From contig JANYHK010000005.1 in the NCBI GenBank assembly GCA_025359105.1, forward strand, positions 41,252 through 105,251: a DNA stretch of 64,000 bases. The letters run 5' to 3'. Shown here piece by piece: positions 1 to 7,629 of the stretch. Numbering within the stretch: position 1 is the stretch's first letter; every line of letters starts with the position of its first letter. Made by a program: the position numbers and the translations under genes. The stretch comes from Myxococcales bacterium (lineage in GTDB: Bacteria; Myxococcota_A; Polyangia; Polyangiales; Polyangiaceae). Under the pieces are notes generated by a model that had not been told where the DNA came from, did no database searches, and saw nothing but the letters and a program-made list of their open reading frames with translations.

Positions 1-891
1 TACTTCGACTTCCGCGCCGCCGACGAGCTCAACCTGCGCGCCGGTCGATTCAGCCCGAGCTTCGGCTCGTTCAACATCCGCCACGATCCGGCGAACCACA
101 AGCTCAGCGACAAGCCGCTGGCTTACGACATGGGTCGCATGCTCCGGCGCGTCGACTGGAAGATGGGCGTCCTGCCCTCTCCCTTCCCCGACAACGGCGT
201 CGAGATCAACGGAACCCACTGGTTCGGCGACAACGTGCAGCTCGACTACGCGACCTACGCGGTCAGCGGCTTCAAGGCCTCGAAGGACGCGCCGGAGCTC
301 GACTGGATCACGTCGCGCTCGGGCAACGCGTACTACGTCGACAACAACGGCCGCCCGACGGTCGGCGGACGCGCGGCGCTCACCACGAAGCTCTCGCCCA
401 CGAGCGACTTCACCTTCGGCGGCAGCGCGATGTACGGCACTTACGACGCCGGCAACGACGTCTGGTACGAGATCCTCGGCGCCGACGCGACGCTGCGGAT
501 CGTCCGGACCGCGTTCCGCGCCGAGTACCTCGTGAGACGTCAGTCGTTCGACACGACCGCGCAGGCGAAGTTCAGATACCTGATCCCGCCCGGCGCGCAG
601 TACGACTACTTCACGAAGCACGGCGCTTACCTCGAGATCGAGCAACCGCTGACGCCGAAGTTCGACGTCATCGCGCGCGGCGACGTCCTCTTCCGCTTCG
701 GCAACGTTCAGAACGGAACGCCGCTGTCGCAGAAGAGCTCGATCACCCGCGCCACCATCGGCGCGGCCTACGCGGTCGAGCAGAACCTGCGCTTCAAGGC
801 CTCCACCGAGTTCTGGGCGTTCTCGGACGAGGACTCGCGCGGCCACGACAAGGAGCTCACGTTCCACCTGAGCGCAGTCGCGACCTTCTGA
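1..891 (+). CDS. Outer-membrane porin-like beta-barrel protein, 3' part only
   Basis: The reading frame is open from base 1 to the stop at 889-891, so the gene begins before the window; 296 residues are visible. The protein alternates aromatic and polar residues, as in transmembrane beta strands (for example YDYFTKHGAYLEIEQPL), and ends in a strand with a C-terminal phenylalanine (LTFHLSAVATF), the usual signature of an outer-membrane barrel recognised by BamA. The early RAGRFSPSFGSFNIRHDPAN stretch resembles phosphate/anion-selective porins or other substrate-specific porins, but the substrate cannot be named. A terminator-like hairpin follows. Confidence 0.6.
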   Translation, partial: YFDFRAADELNLRAGRFSPSFGSFNIRHDPANHKLSDKPLAYDMGRMLRRVDWKMGVLPSPFPDNGVEINGTHWFGDNVQLDYATYAVSGFKASKDAPELDWITSRSGNAYYVDNNGRPTVGGRAALTTKLSPTSDFTFGGSAMYGTYDAGNDVWYEILGADATLRIVRTAFRAEYLVRRQSFDTTAQAKFRYLIPPGAQYDYFTKHGAYLEIEQPLTPKFDVIARGDVLFRFGNVQNGTPLSQKSSITRATIGAAYAVEQNLRFKASTEFWAFSDEDSRGHDKELTFHLSAVATF

Positions 892-923
892 GCGGCCCTC
901 GCTTCAGCTGAACGGAGTCGATG

Positions 924-955
924 AGGCGGCGGCGCGAGATGCGTCGCCGCCTTTT
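924..955. terminator. Bidirectional terminator between convergent genes
   Basis: An 8-bp inverted repeat (AGGCGGCG at 924-931, CGCCGCCT at 945-952) is followed by TTTT on the plus strand; the minus strand also reads an A/T-containing tail next to the hairpin. It lies between the porin-like gene end (891) and the convergent ATP-grasp gene end (957). Confidence 0.65.
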
Positions 956-956
956 C

Positions 957-2174
957 TCATTCCGCGTACATGGTGATGTCGGTGGCCGCCTCCATCGCGA
1001 GCTCGCAGGCGCGGTCCCAGTCGGGGTGGCGGAGCAGGATGTACCCGTCGGAGACGAGCGTGTGCTTCCAGTTTCTCCGCGGCGCGCCGATCGGCAGGAG
1101 CTTCTCTTCCACGACGTAGTCGCGGTAGCGACGCAAGAACTCGCGCAGCCCGTCCACGCGGGTGATGCGGCCCTGGCCGATGGCGCGCTTGAAGATGATC
1201 GCCGCGTTGTACTTGCGGACCGTGGGCGCGCGGAACTCGCCGAAGCAGACCGCGCGGGCCCACTCCCGGAACAGATCGATGTCGCAGGTGTAGTTCATCT
1301 GGTCGACGAGGTGCGCGCCGCCGGGGCGGCAGCCGATCTCGCCGAAGACGACCTCCCCGTTCGGCTTGCGGAACCACTCCATGTGGGTGAATCCGTCCCC
1401 CATGCCCAGCGCCGTGAGCACCTTGCGCCCCAGGCCGATGCCGCCGGCCAGCTTGGCCTGGTCGAGGTTTCTCACCGTGACGATGACGGGGCTTATCCAC
1501 TCGTTGGTGCGCGCGACGAGGGGCTTGGGCAGGTACTGGCAGACGTTGGCGAACGCGGGGCGCCCGTCGATGCACACCGTGTCGAACGTGAACTCCTCGC
1601 CGTCGATGAACTCCTCGCAGCTCGCCTCGCCGACGTGCAGCATCTTCGCGAGCGTCGGCTCGAGCGCCGCGTCGTCCTCGACCTTGTAGGTGTCGGCGCT
1701 TCCGGCCCCCGAGATGGGCTTGAGGATGAGGGGGTAGCCGATGCGCTCGGCGGCGGCGCGCGCCTCGGTCACCGTCTTCACGCGGAACGCGTGGGGCACA
1801 CGCAGCCCGGCGGCGGCGACGCGCTCCTTCATGAGCTGCTTGTCGCGGAAGCCGTTGACCGTGTCGACCGTCATCCCCGGCACGCCGAACCGCTCGCGGA
1901 GGCGGGCGGCGGTGAGGACGAGCACCTCCCAGTTCGCGAGGACGCGGTCCACCGCGCGGCCCTTGAGCCACGCGGTGACCCGCGCGACGACGTCGTCCTC
2001 CTCCAGGATGCGTGGAACCTGCAAGTAGTCGGCGAGGTGCCCGCGTACCTTCTCGGGAAGCGCCCCCCGGGGGGTGTCGCCGACGCCGTACACGTCGACC
2101 CCGATTTCTGCGAGGCCCCGCGTGTACTCTTGCATTTCCGGCGGGTAGCTCGGCGCGAGGAACACAGCCTTCAT
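957..2174 (-). CDS. ATP-grasp domain protein A
   Basis: 405 residues. It has the order expected for an ATP-grasp ligase: an N-terminal Rossmann-like preATP-grasp part beginning MKAVFLAPSYPPEM, the FRDKQLMKE helix, the nucleotide-binding KPISGAGSADTYKV loop, the EEFIDGEEFTFDT segment and the metal/ATP site FGEIGCRPGG. ATP-grasp enzymes couple ATP hydrolysis to carboxylate-amine or carboxylate-thiol ligation; the substrates here are unknown. The start at 2174 is chosen because it aligns with the first Met of the divergent paralogue at 2198; an ATG three codons upstream (2183) is also possible. No clear Shine-Dalgarno is visible. Paralogy to the neighbour is shown by shared GFTHMEWFRK, EIxxRPxG and C-terminal GYxxxRHPD motifs. 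Confidence 0.85.
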   Translation of the reverse strand: MKAVFLAPSYPPEMQEYTRGLAEIGVDVYGVGDTPRGALPEKVRGHLADYLQVPRILEEDDVVARVTAWLKGRAVDRVLANWEVLVLTAARLRERFGVPGMTVDTVNGFRDKQLMKERVAAAGLRVPHAFRVKTVTEARAAAERIGYPLILKPISGAGSADTYKVEDDAALEPTLAKMLHVGEASCEEFIDGEEFTFDTVCIDGRPAFANVCQYLPKPLVARTNEWISPVIVTVRNLDQAKLAGGIGLGRKVLTALGMGDGFTHMEWFRKPNGEVVFGEIGCRPGGAHLVDQMNYTCDIDLFREWARAVCFGEFRAPTVRKYNAAIIFKRAIGQGRITRVDGLREFLRRYRDYVVEEKLLPIGAPRRNWKHTLVSDGYILLRHPDWDRACELAMEAATDITMYAE

Positions 2175-2197
2175 TCGCCGCATGCTACAACGTGGTC
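2175..2197. promoter_or_regulatory. Very short divergent intergenic gap
   Basis: Only 23 bases separate the start codons of two divergently transcribed ATP-grasp genes. No full -35/-10 promoter fits inside, so each promoter must overlap the other gene's coding sequence, or a start codon lies further downstream than annotated. Confidence 0.5.
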
Positions 2198-3412
2198 ATG
2201 CGCAACGTCCTCTTCGTTGCTCCGTTCCCCCTCGAGATCACCATGCGCTTCGCCCGCGCGGCGGCGGCCATGCATGGCGTGCGCTTCCTCGGCGTCATGC
2301 AGGAGCCACCGAAGGGGGACGACGCAAAGCTCTTCTCCGATCTGGTGCTCGTCAAGGACGGGCTCGACACGCGGCAGCTGATCGAGGGCGCGCACTTGCT
2401 GCGCCGCCGCCACGGCGACGTGCATCGCGTCATCGGCATCCTCGAGGCGCTGCAGGTGCAGATCGCCGAGGTGCGCCGCGCGCTCGGCGTGCCCGGACCC
2501 AGCCCCGAAACGGCCGAGCTCTTTCGTGACAAGTCCGCCATGAAGGACGAGCTGCGGCGCCACGGCCTGCCGTGCGCGCGCCATCGCTTGATCCGCGCCT
2601 GGTCCGACGCAGAGGCGTTCGTGAACGAGGTCGGCTTTCCGATCGTCGTGAAACCGCCGGCGGGCATGGGCTGCAAGGCGACGTGGCGCATCGGCTCGGT
2701 CGATGACATGCGCGGCGCGATGGGCGCGCTTCACCCGAGCGCCGAGCGGCCCGCGCTCGCCGAGGAGTTCCTCCGCGGCGCCGAGCACAGCTTCGAGACG
2801 ATCACGATCGGCGGCAAGGTCCGGTTTCACTCGATCTCGCGGTACTTCCCCACGCCCCTCGAGGTGATGGAGACGCCGTGGATCCAGTGGGTCTGCATGC
2901 TGCCGCGGGTCATCGACTCCCCCGAGTTCGCCGACATCCGCGAGCTCGGCACCCGCGTCGTGACCTCCCTCGGCCTCGAGACGGGCTTCACGCACATGGA
3001 GTGGTTCCGCAAGCACGACGGATCGCTCGCCATCGGGGAGATCGCCGCGCGGCCGCCCGGCGCCAACATGGTCCGGATGAACGGCTTCGCGCACGACGTG
3101 GACATGTACCGGGCGTGGGCCCGTGCGGTGGTGGACGACGCGTTCGACGGCCCCTTCGAGCGCAAATACGCGGTCGGCTGCGCGTTCTTGCGCGGCGTCG
3201 GTCGAGGGCAGGTCCAGCGCGTCCTCGGCGTCGACAAGGCGAACGAGCTGCTCGGCCGCCACGTCGTCGAGTCGCGCCTGCCACAGGTCGGCGCGTCGCG
3301 ATCGGACAGCTACGAGGGGGACGGGTACGTGATCGTGCGCCACCCCGACACGGAGTTCGTGAAGGCGGCGATGCGGACGGTGATCGAGACGATCCAGGTC
3401 CACTACGCCTGA
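2198..3412 (+). CDS. ATP-grasp domain protein B
   Basis: 404 residues, divergent paralogue of the gene at 957-2174. Visible elements are the N-terminal MRNVLFVAPFPLE strand, RDKSAMKDELRRHGLPCARH, the glycine loop KPPAGMGCKATWRI, AEEFLRGAEHSFETI, the shared GFTHMEWFRK and the metal-binding IGEIAARPPG. The frame stays open upstream of 2198, but that part is antisense to the neighbour and has its codon bias, so the ATG at 2198 is taken as the start. Two related ATP-grasp enzymes could act on successive steps or form a heteromer; this is inference. The substrate is unknown. Confidence 0.85.
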   Translation: MRNVLFVAPFPLEITMRFARAAAAMHGVRFLGVMQEPPKGDDAKLFSDLVLVKDGLDTRQLIEGAHLLRRRHGDVHRVIGILEALQVQIAEVRRALGVPGPSPETAELFRDKSAMKDELRRHGLPCARHRLIRAWSDAEAFVNEVGFPIVVKPPAGMGCKATWRIGSVDDMRGAMGALHPSAERPALAEEFLRGAEHSFETITIGGKVRFHSISRYFPTPLEVMETPWIQWVCMLPRVIDSPEFADIRELGTRVVTSLGLETGFTHMEWFRKHDGSLAIGEIAARPPGANMVRMNGFAHDVDMYRAWARAVVDDAFDGPFERKYAVGCAFLRGVGRGQVQRVLGVDKANELLGRHVVESRLPQVGASRSDSYEGDGYVIVRHPDTEFVKAAMRTVIETIQVHYA

Positions 3413-3516
3413 CGGCTGGAGGAGCCCGGCGCCCTCCGTCGGAAGGCGATGCCGAGCGGTCGCAGCGAGCGGCCGAGCGGCCGGCGAAAGGGCGGACGGG
3501 ACCGTACGCTGACAGG

Positions 3517-4881
3517 GTGAGCCCCTCGTCGCTCGGCGCCGTCCTCGAAGTCACCGTCCTCCTCGCGTCGACGGCGTCTGCCGCGCTCATGGCCCTCCGA
3601 CTGCGCGCCGCCACGCCGTTCGGGCCAGCGCGACCGACGCGATGGGCCACGCACCCCTTCACGCACCTGACGCTGGTGTGCGGCCTCGTCTTTTTGAACC
3701 AGCTCGCGTTCAACGTGTTCGTGCGCGTCGCGCACCACGGAGATCCGGAGTTCATCGCGCGGTACATCCGGGGCGGGTGGTTCGACGTCGTGCCCGATCA
3801 TCCCGTCGTCGTCGGGATCGCCCATGCGCTGGGGAGGGATGTCGGCTGGCTCTCACCGAGCGTCCTACGCGTGCAGGCGTTCCTCGAGCTCCCGCTCGTG
3901 CTCTTCGCATACCTGTCGATCGCGCGGCTGCTCGATCGCGCTGTCTACCGCGCGCTCGTGCAGCCCGGCGTCCTCTTCGCCGCCGCCGTCGCGTTCACGG
4001 TGCCGTTCGATCTCGTCGAGCTCTCGCTCCCCAACCCGTGGACGAAGGACGATCTCGTCGTGCGCGCCGTCGCCTGCGTCGTGACGCCGGCGTGGATCGC
4101 GTGGCTGGCGCGGGGCGAGCGAGGCGGCCCGTGCTTTCCTGCGAGCGAATCGCGTCCAACGGGGCTCGTCGGGCTGGTGACGTTCGTGACCGGCGCGCTC
4201 GCGACGTCGTACCTCGTCCTCGTCATGTACGACGTCACGCTCCTCTACAACCTGGGGCACCTGTCGGCCGCGAAGGGGCCGCTCGTGGCGGCGTGGGCAG
4301 CGGCGACGCTGGCGCACGTCGGGGATGGCCGGTTCGACGGCTTCGTGCACCGTGTGGTGACGGGCTCCCACGAGGCCGCGCCGCCGGCTCCGCTCGGTGT
4401 ACGCGTCGCGACGAGCGCGCTCGCGGCGTTCACGTTCCTGTTCTTCGTCCCGTCGCTGGCACTGCGCTACGCCGGAACCCACCCGGTCGCGCAGGTCTTC
4501 GGCGTCGCGATCGTGCTCTTCGGGCTCGTGCTCGGCGCCGTGCTGGCGCTCCGCGATGCGCGTCCGACGGCGCGCGAGATCGCGGCAGCAGGGATTGCAG
4601 CGATCTTCGCGCTCGCATGCGGGCTCGTGGCAGCGGACACGGACCTGGGGGGGCTCCTTTCGGCGCGCGACCGGTTCGCCGAGCAGCTCCTCCTCCGCAA
4701 GGCCGGCGCGCTCCTCGCGGTCGCCGTGGTGGCGTGGGTCCTCGCGGAGCGCGCGCTGCAGAAGCTCCTCGTCACTTCACCGTCGGCGGCGAAGAGCTCG
4801 CCTTCGTCATCAGCGTCCGGATGTGCCGGAGCGACGGGGAGCCGAAGCCGAGCAGCGTGTCGTGGTACGCGCGCTCGGTGA
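3517..4881 (+). CDS. Polytopic integral membrane protein
   Basis: 454 residues starting at a GTG. About eight to ten hydrophobic segments are visible, for example LEVTVLLASTASAALMA, FTHLTLVCGLVFLNQLAF, AFLELPLVLFAYLSIA, GVLFAAAVAFTVPFDLVEL and AGALLAVAVVAWVLAERAL. No family was recognised. The last 37 codons (from about 4772) run antisense through the end of the next gene and are rich in Ser, Arg and Gly, unlike the rest; the original C-terminus was probably near ERALQKLL and the present tail may be a read-through extension. Confidence 0.65.
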   Translation: MSPSSLGAVLEVTVLLASTASAALMALRLRAATPFGPARPTRWATHPFTHLTLVCGLVFLNQLAFNVFVRVAHHGDPEFIARYIRGGWFDVVPDHPVVVGIAHALGRDVGWLSPSVLRVQAFLELPLVLFAYLSIARLLDRAVYRALVQPGVLFAAAVAFTVPFDLVELSLPNPWTKDDLVVRAVACVVTPAWIAWLARGERGGPCFPASESRPTGLVGLVTFVTGALATSYLVLVMYDVTLLYNLGHLSAAKGPLVAAWAAATLAHVGDGRFDGFVHRVVTGSHEAAPPAPLGVRVATSALAAFTFLFFVPSLALRYAGTHPVAQVFGVAIVLFGLVLGAVLALRDARPTAREIAAAGIAAIFALACGLVAADTDLGGLLSARDRFAEQLLLRKAGALLAVAVVAWVLAERALQKLLVTSPSAAKSSPSSSASGCAGATGSRSRAACRGTRAR

Positions 4882-6628
4882 AGCCGGGGGCCTTCTCGAG
4901 CTGCGTGCGGAGCTTCAAGAGCTCGGTGAAGCCGTAGTAGTACGTCGTGAGCTGCGCGCTCGAGAGGCGCGCGCGGTTCCACTTGCCGACGGCCTCGCCC
5001 TCCTCCTGGAAGGCCTCGTCGGTCATGAGCGCGAGCGCCTCCTTCTCGGTCATCTGACCGGCGTGGATGTCGTGGTCGAGGATGGCGTTCGCGGCGAGGC
5101 GGAGGGCCATTTTCTGGCGCTGCATGCGCACGCGCGCGCCGCCGAAGCCGTACTTGGCCATCAGCCACTCGCCGTAGACGGCCCATCCTTCGACGAACGG
5201 TCCGCTCGCGAAGAGCGCACGAAGGTCGTTCTTGGCCTTGTTCGAGGCCATCGCCTGCAGGTAGTGGCCGGGCATCGCCTCGTGGACGGTGAGGTCCGCC
5301 AGCATGCTGGCGTTGTATTCGCGGTAGAAGGATTGCGCGCGCTTGTCGGTCCAGTCGCGGGGCGTCGGGGAGATCGCGTAGACGGACCACGGCTTCTGCT
5401 CGAGCGGTCCGCTCGAGTCGCAGTACGCGACGCTCACGCCGCGGCGGTACTCGGGCATCTCGATGACCTGGCACGGCTCCTCCGGCAGGCGCACTAGATC
5501 GTGCTCGCGTACGAAGGCGGTCGCCTTCTCGAGCTCGCGCTTGGCGTCCGTGAGGATGGTCTTGTTCGTCGGGCGCTCGGCCGCGAGGGCGTCGAGCACG
5601 GCGCGTACGAGCTTCTTCTTGCCTTCGGGGGTGCCGGGGCGCGCGGCCGGCGTCGTCTTGAGGAGCGTGGGCGCGAGCTCCATCGCGGTGTCGACCATCT
5701 CTTCCTGCGTGCGCAGGAGCAGCTCGCGCGCGCCGCGGGCGAGCTCGTCGATCGCGATCTCGTCGTCGAGCTCGAACCGCATCGTCTTGGCGAGCATCTC
5801 GCGACCTACGCGGAAGTCCCCATCGCTGCGCGGCAGGAGATCCTTCTCGAGGAAGGTCTGAAAATCGCGCAGCGCCATCGCCGCGGTCTTCGCGGCAGCC
5901 TCGAGCGCGGCCTTCTGGTCGGGCTCCTTCGCCGCGTCCGCGGCGAGGCCCTTCTCGCAGAGATCGAGGAGCCCCTTGTTCTGCTTGATCGCGGTCTCGG
6001 TGTGGAGGCGCGGCGCATGGGCCAGGCGTTTCTTGGCGATCTCGACGATGCCGGCGACGCCGCCGAGCCGCGCGCGCACGCTCTTCATGCGTTCGGCATG
6101 CGGAGCGAACTCTCGCTCGAGGAGCGCGTCGAAGCCGTCGCCGATGAGCCCCGTGTAAAAGAGCGGGTTCTTGTCGGCCGCGCGCTGCTCCAGGAGGGCG
6201 AACTTCATGTGATCGAGCTGGCTCTCGAGAATCTTCGCGTCGATCTGCTCCTGCTCGCCGAGCGCCGCACGCGGGATGCGCGCGAGCTCCGCCCGCGTCG
6301 TTTCGACGAAGGCGAGGACCTCGGTGTCGCCGGAGGCGCTGACGTCCGGCCACGCGGCGTCATACGCGTGGTTGCCGGCGCCCGTCGCGACCGTGGGCGA
6401 TCGCTTCAGGTAGCCGCTCAGGAACCGCGCCGTCACGGCTGCAAGATCGGCGTTGGCCGCGGCGCGGGTCGTCACGTCGGCGGGGGCGTTGGCCGACGTG
6501 ACGGGTGGGGGCCCTGCTGGGCTCGTCGGGCTCGTCGGGCTCGTCGGCATGGTGGCGGGGGGAGGCGCGGAAGGCGAGCAGGCGAGGACGAGCGCCGTGA
6601 GGGCGATGAAGGGGGCGACGGTGCGCAT
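4772..6628 (-). CDS. DUF885 family lipoprotein, probable metallopeptidase
   Basis: 618 residues. The start at 6628 is supported by an AAGGAG Shine-Dalgarno five bases upstream and by a lipoprotein signal (MRTVAPFIALTALVLAC, lipobox Cys17) followed by a Thr/Ser/Pro linker. The mature part is the DUF885 (COG4805) fold, with the zinc-type motif VHEAMPGHYLQ near residue 447 and a typical downstream KYGFGGARVRMQRQKMALRL helix. Members are predicted periplasmic peptidases whose substrates are mostly unknown. The gene stands alone and converges on the membrane protein gene with a 110-bp overlap. Confidence 0.85.
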   Translation of the reverse strand: MRTVAPFIALTALVLACSPSAPPPATMPTSPTSPTSPAGPPPVTSANAPADVTTRAAANADLAAVTARFLSGYLKRSPTVATGAGNHAYDAAWPDVSASGDTEVLAFVETTRAELARIPRAALGEQEQIDAKILESQLDHMKFALLEQRAADKNPLFYTGLIGDGFDALLEREFAPHAERMKSVRARLGGVAGIVEIAKKRLAHAPRLHTETAIKQNKGLLDLCEKGLAADAAKEPDQKAALEAAAKTAAMALRDFQTFLEKDLLPRSDGDFRVGREMLAKTMRFELDDEIAIDELARGARELLLRTQEEMVDTAMELAPTLLKTTPAARPGTPEGKKKLVRAVLDALAAERPTNKTILTDAKRELEKATAFVREHDLVRLPEEPCQVIEMPEYRRGVSVAYCDSSGPLEQKPWSVYAISPTPRDWTDKRAQSFYREYNASMLADLTVHEAMPGHYLQAMASNKAKNDLRALFASGPFVEGWAVYGEWLMAKYGFGGARVRMQRQKMALRLAANAILDHDIHAGQMTEKEALALMTDEAFQEEGEAVGKWNRARLSSAQLTTYYYGFTELLKLRTQLEKAPGFTERAYHDTLLGFGSPSLRHIRTLMTKASSSPPTVK

Positions 6629-6825
6629 GCGTCTCCTTACCACCGGTCGATCAGGGTTTGAACCCGAGCGGGGCGACCGCGACGGCGAGCGGCTCGGCAC
6701 GTGGGCGGCGCGCCCCGCCCGAGCCGGAGCGCTCGGGAAAACGCAGGGGATTCTCGTTGGACGGCGATTTGCAAAAGGTCATGCACGTGGCCGCGCGAAA
6801 TCGACCCGAGCCCGGAGCCCTCCCG

Positions 6826-7188
6826 ATGCGTCCCTCGACCCTGCCCATCCCGACGCTCTTCGTGCTCGCCGCCGTCGCGTTCCCGCTCGCCGGTTGCCAC
6901 ACATCCGAGCTCGAGCCGCAGACACCCGACCAGGTTTGGGAGGTCGATCGCCCTGGGAGCGGTGTGGAGTCGCTCTACGCGATGGCGCCCGTTCCCGCGG
7001 TCTTCGACCCGGCGCCCGTTCCGCGCGAGCGCCCGCGCAGCGTCTCGCTCGGCTACATCGGCGACTGGCCGCTCGCCGGCTCCGAGCCGACCGGGCCGCA
7101 CTGGCCTTACGTGCAGGAGCCCTTCCACTTCCAGGGCCGCTCGTCCATCTACGGCTACGGCTACGGCCGCGGCTACCACCGCCGCTGA
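6826..7188 (+). CDS. Small lipoprotein
   Basis: 120 residues. The start at 6826 has GGAG nine bases upstream and gives a lipoprotein signal (PTLFVLAAVAFPLAGCHTSE). The mature protein is Pro-rich (PAVFDPAPVPRERPRS) and ends in a Gly/Tyr-rich tail (SIYGYGYGRGYHRR). No family recognised; presumably attached to the outer membrane. Confidence 0.6.
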   Translation: MRPSTLPIPTLFVLAAVAFPLAGCHTSELEPQTPDQVWEVDRPGSGVESLYAMAPVPAVFDPAPVPRERPRSVSLGYIGDWPLAGSEPTGPHWPYVQEPFHFQGRSSIYGYGYGRGYHRR

Positions 7189-7200
7189 CGTCGAGGCGCG

Positions 7201-7608
7201 TCAGGCGCCCGCTAGCTTCACGAGCATCCACCCGAAGAGCCCGAGCTGTGCGGTGAAGAACGTCGCCCGCACCAAGACGTTCGGCTTGCCGGTGCCGCTC
7301 AGGTGCGCGGCCGTCTGTCCGACGCGCGCGTACAGGACGAACGGCGCGACCGCGTCGATCGCGCCGAGCTTTCCCATCGCGGCCGCGGCGAGGACGACCA
7401 CCGCGAACAGCGGCAGGTTCTCGAGGCAGTTGGCGTGCGCGTCCTCGAGGCGCCGGACGACCGGGGCGTCGTCCTTCGGCTTGGCGGCGCGCGGCCAGCT
7501 GTTGATGGGGGTGCCCTGCAGGAAGCGGAGGGCGCGGTAGAGGAAGACGCCGCCCACGAGGAGCAGCGTCCACGCCGTGAAACCGAGCAGCGAGGTGAGC
7601 GCGTTCAC
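7201..7608 (-). CDS. MAPEG family membrane protein
   Basis: 135 residues, the normal size for the MAPEG family (membrane-associated eicosanoid/glutathione metabolism proteins). Four hydrophobic helices are visible, with the family signatures ENLPLFAVVVLAA in helix 2 and ARVGQTAAHLSG before helix 3. Bacterial members are mostly of unknown function; some conjugate glutathione. It ends close to and convergent with the small lipoprotein gene and is followed upstream, on the same strand, by the sugar dehydrogenase gene 21 bp away. Confidence 0.8.
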   Translation of the reverse strand: MNALTSLLGFTAWTLLLVGGVFLYRALRFLQGTPINSWPRAAKPKDDAPVVRRLEDAHANCLENLPLFAVVVLAAAAMGKLGAIDAVAPFVLYARVGQTAAHLSGTGKPNVLVRATFFTAQLGLFGWMLVKLAGA

Positions 7609-7629
7609 GGGGGCAGGGCGTCGCCGTCG

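Noticed and set aside
904..1971. Arg/Ala/Pro-rich open frames of 200-400 codons antisense or out of frame with the ATP-grasp gene, and similar long frames throughout
   Set aside because: In this GC-rich genome the alternative frames of real genes stay open; these lack motifs, signal peptides and natural composition.
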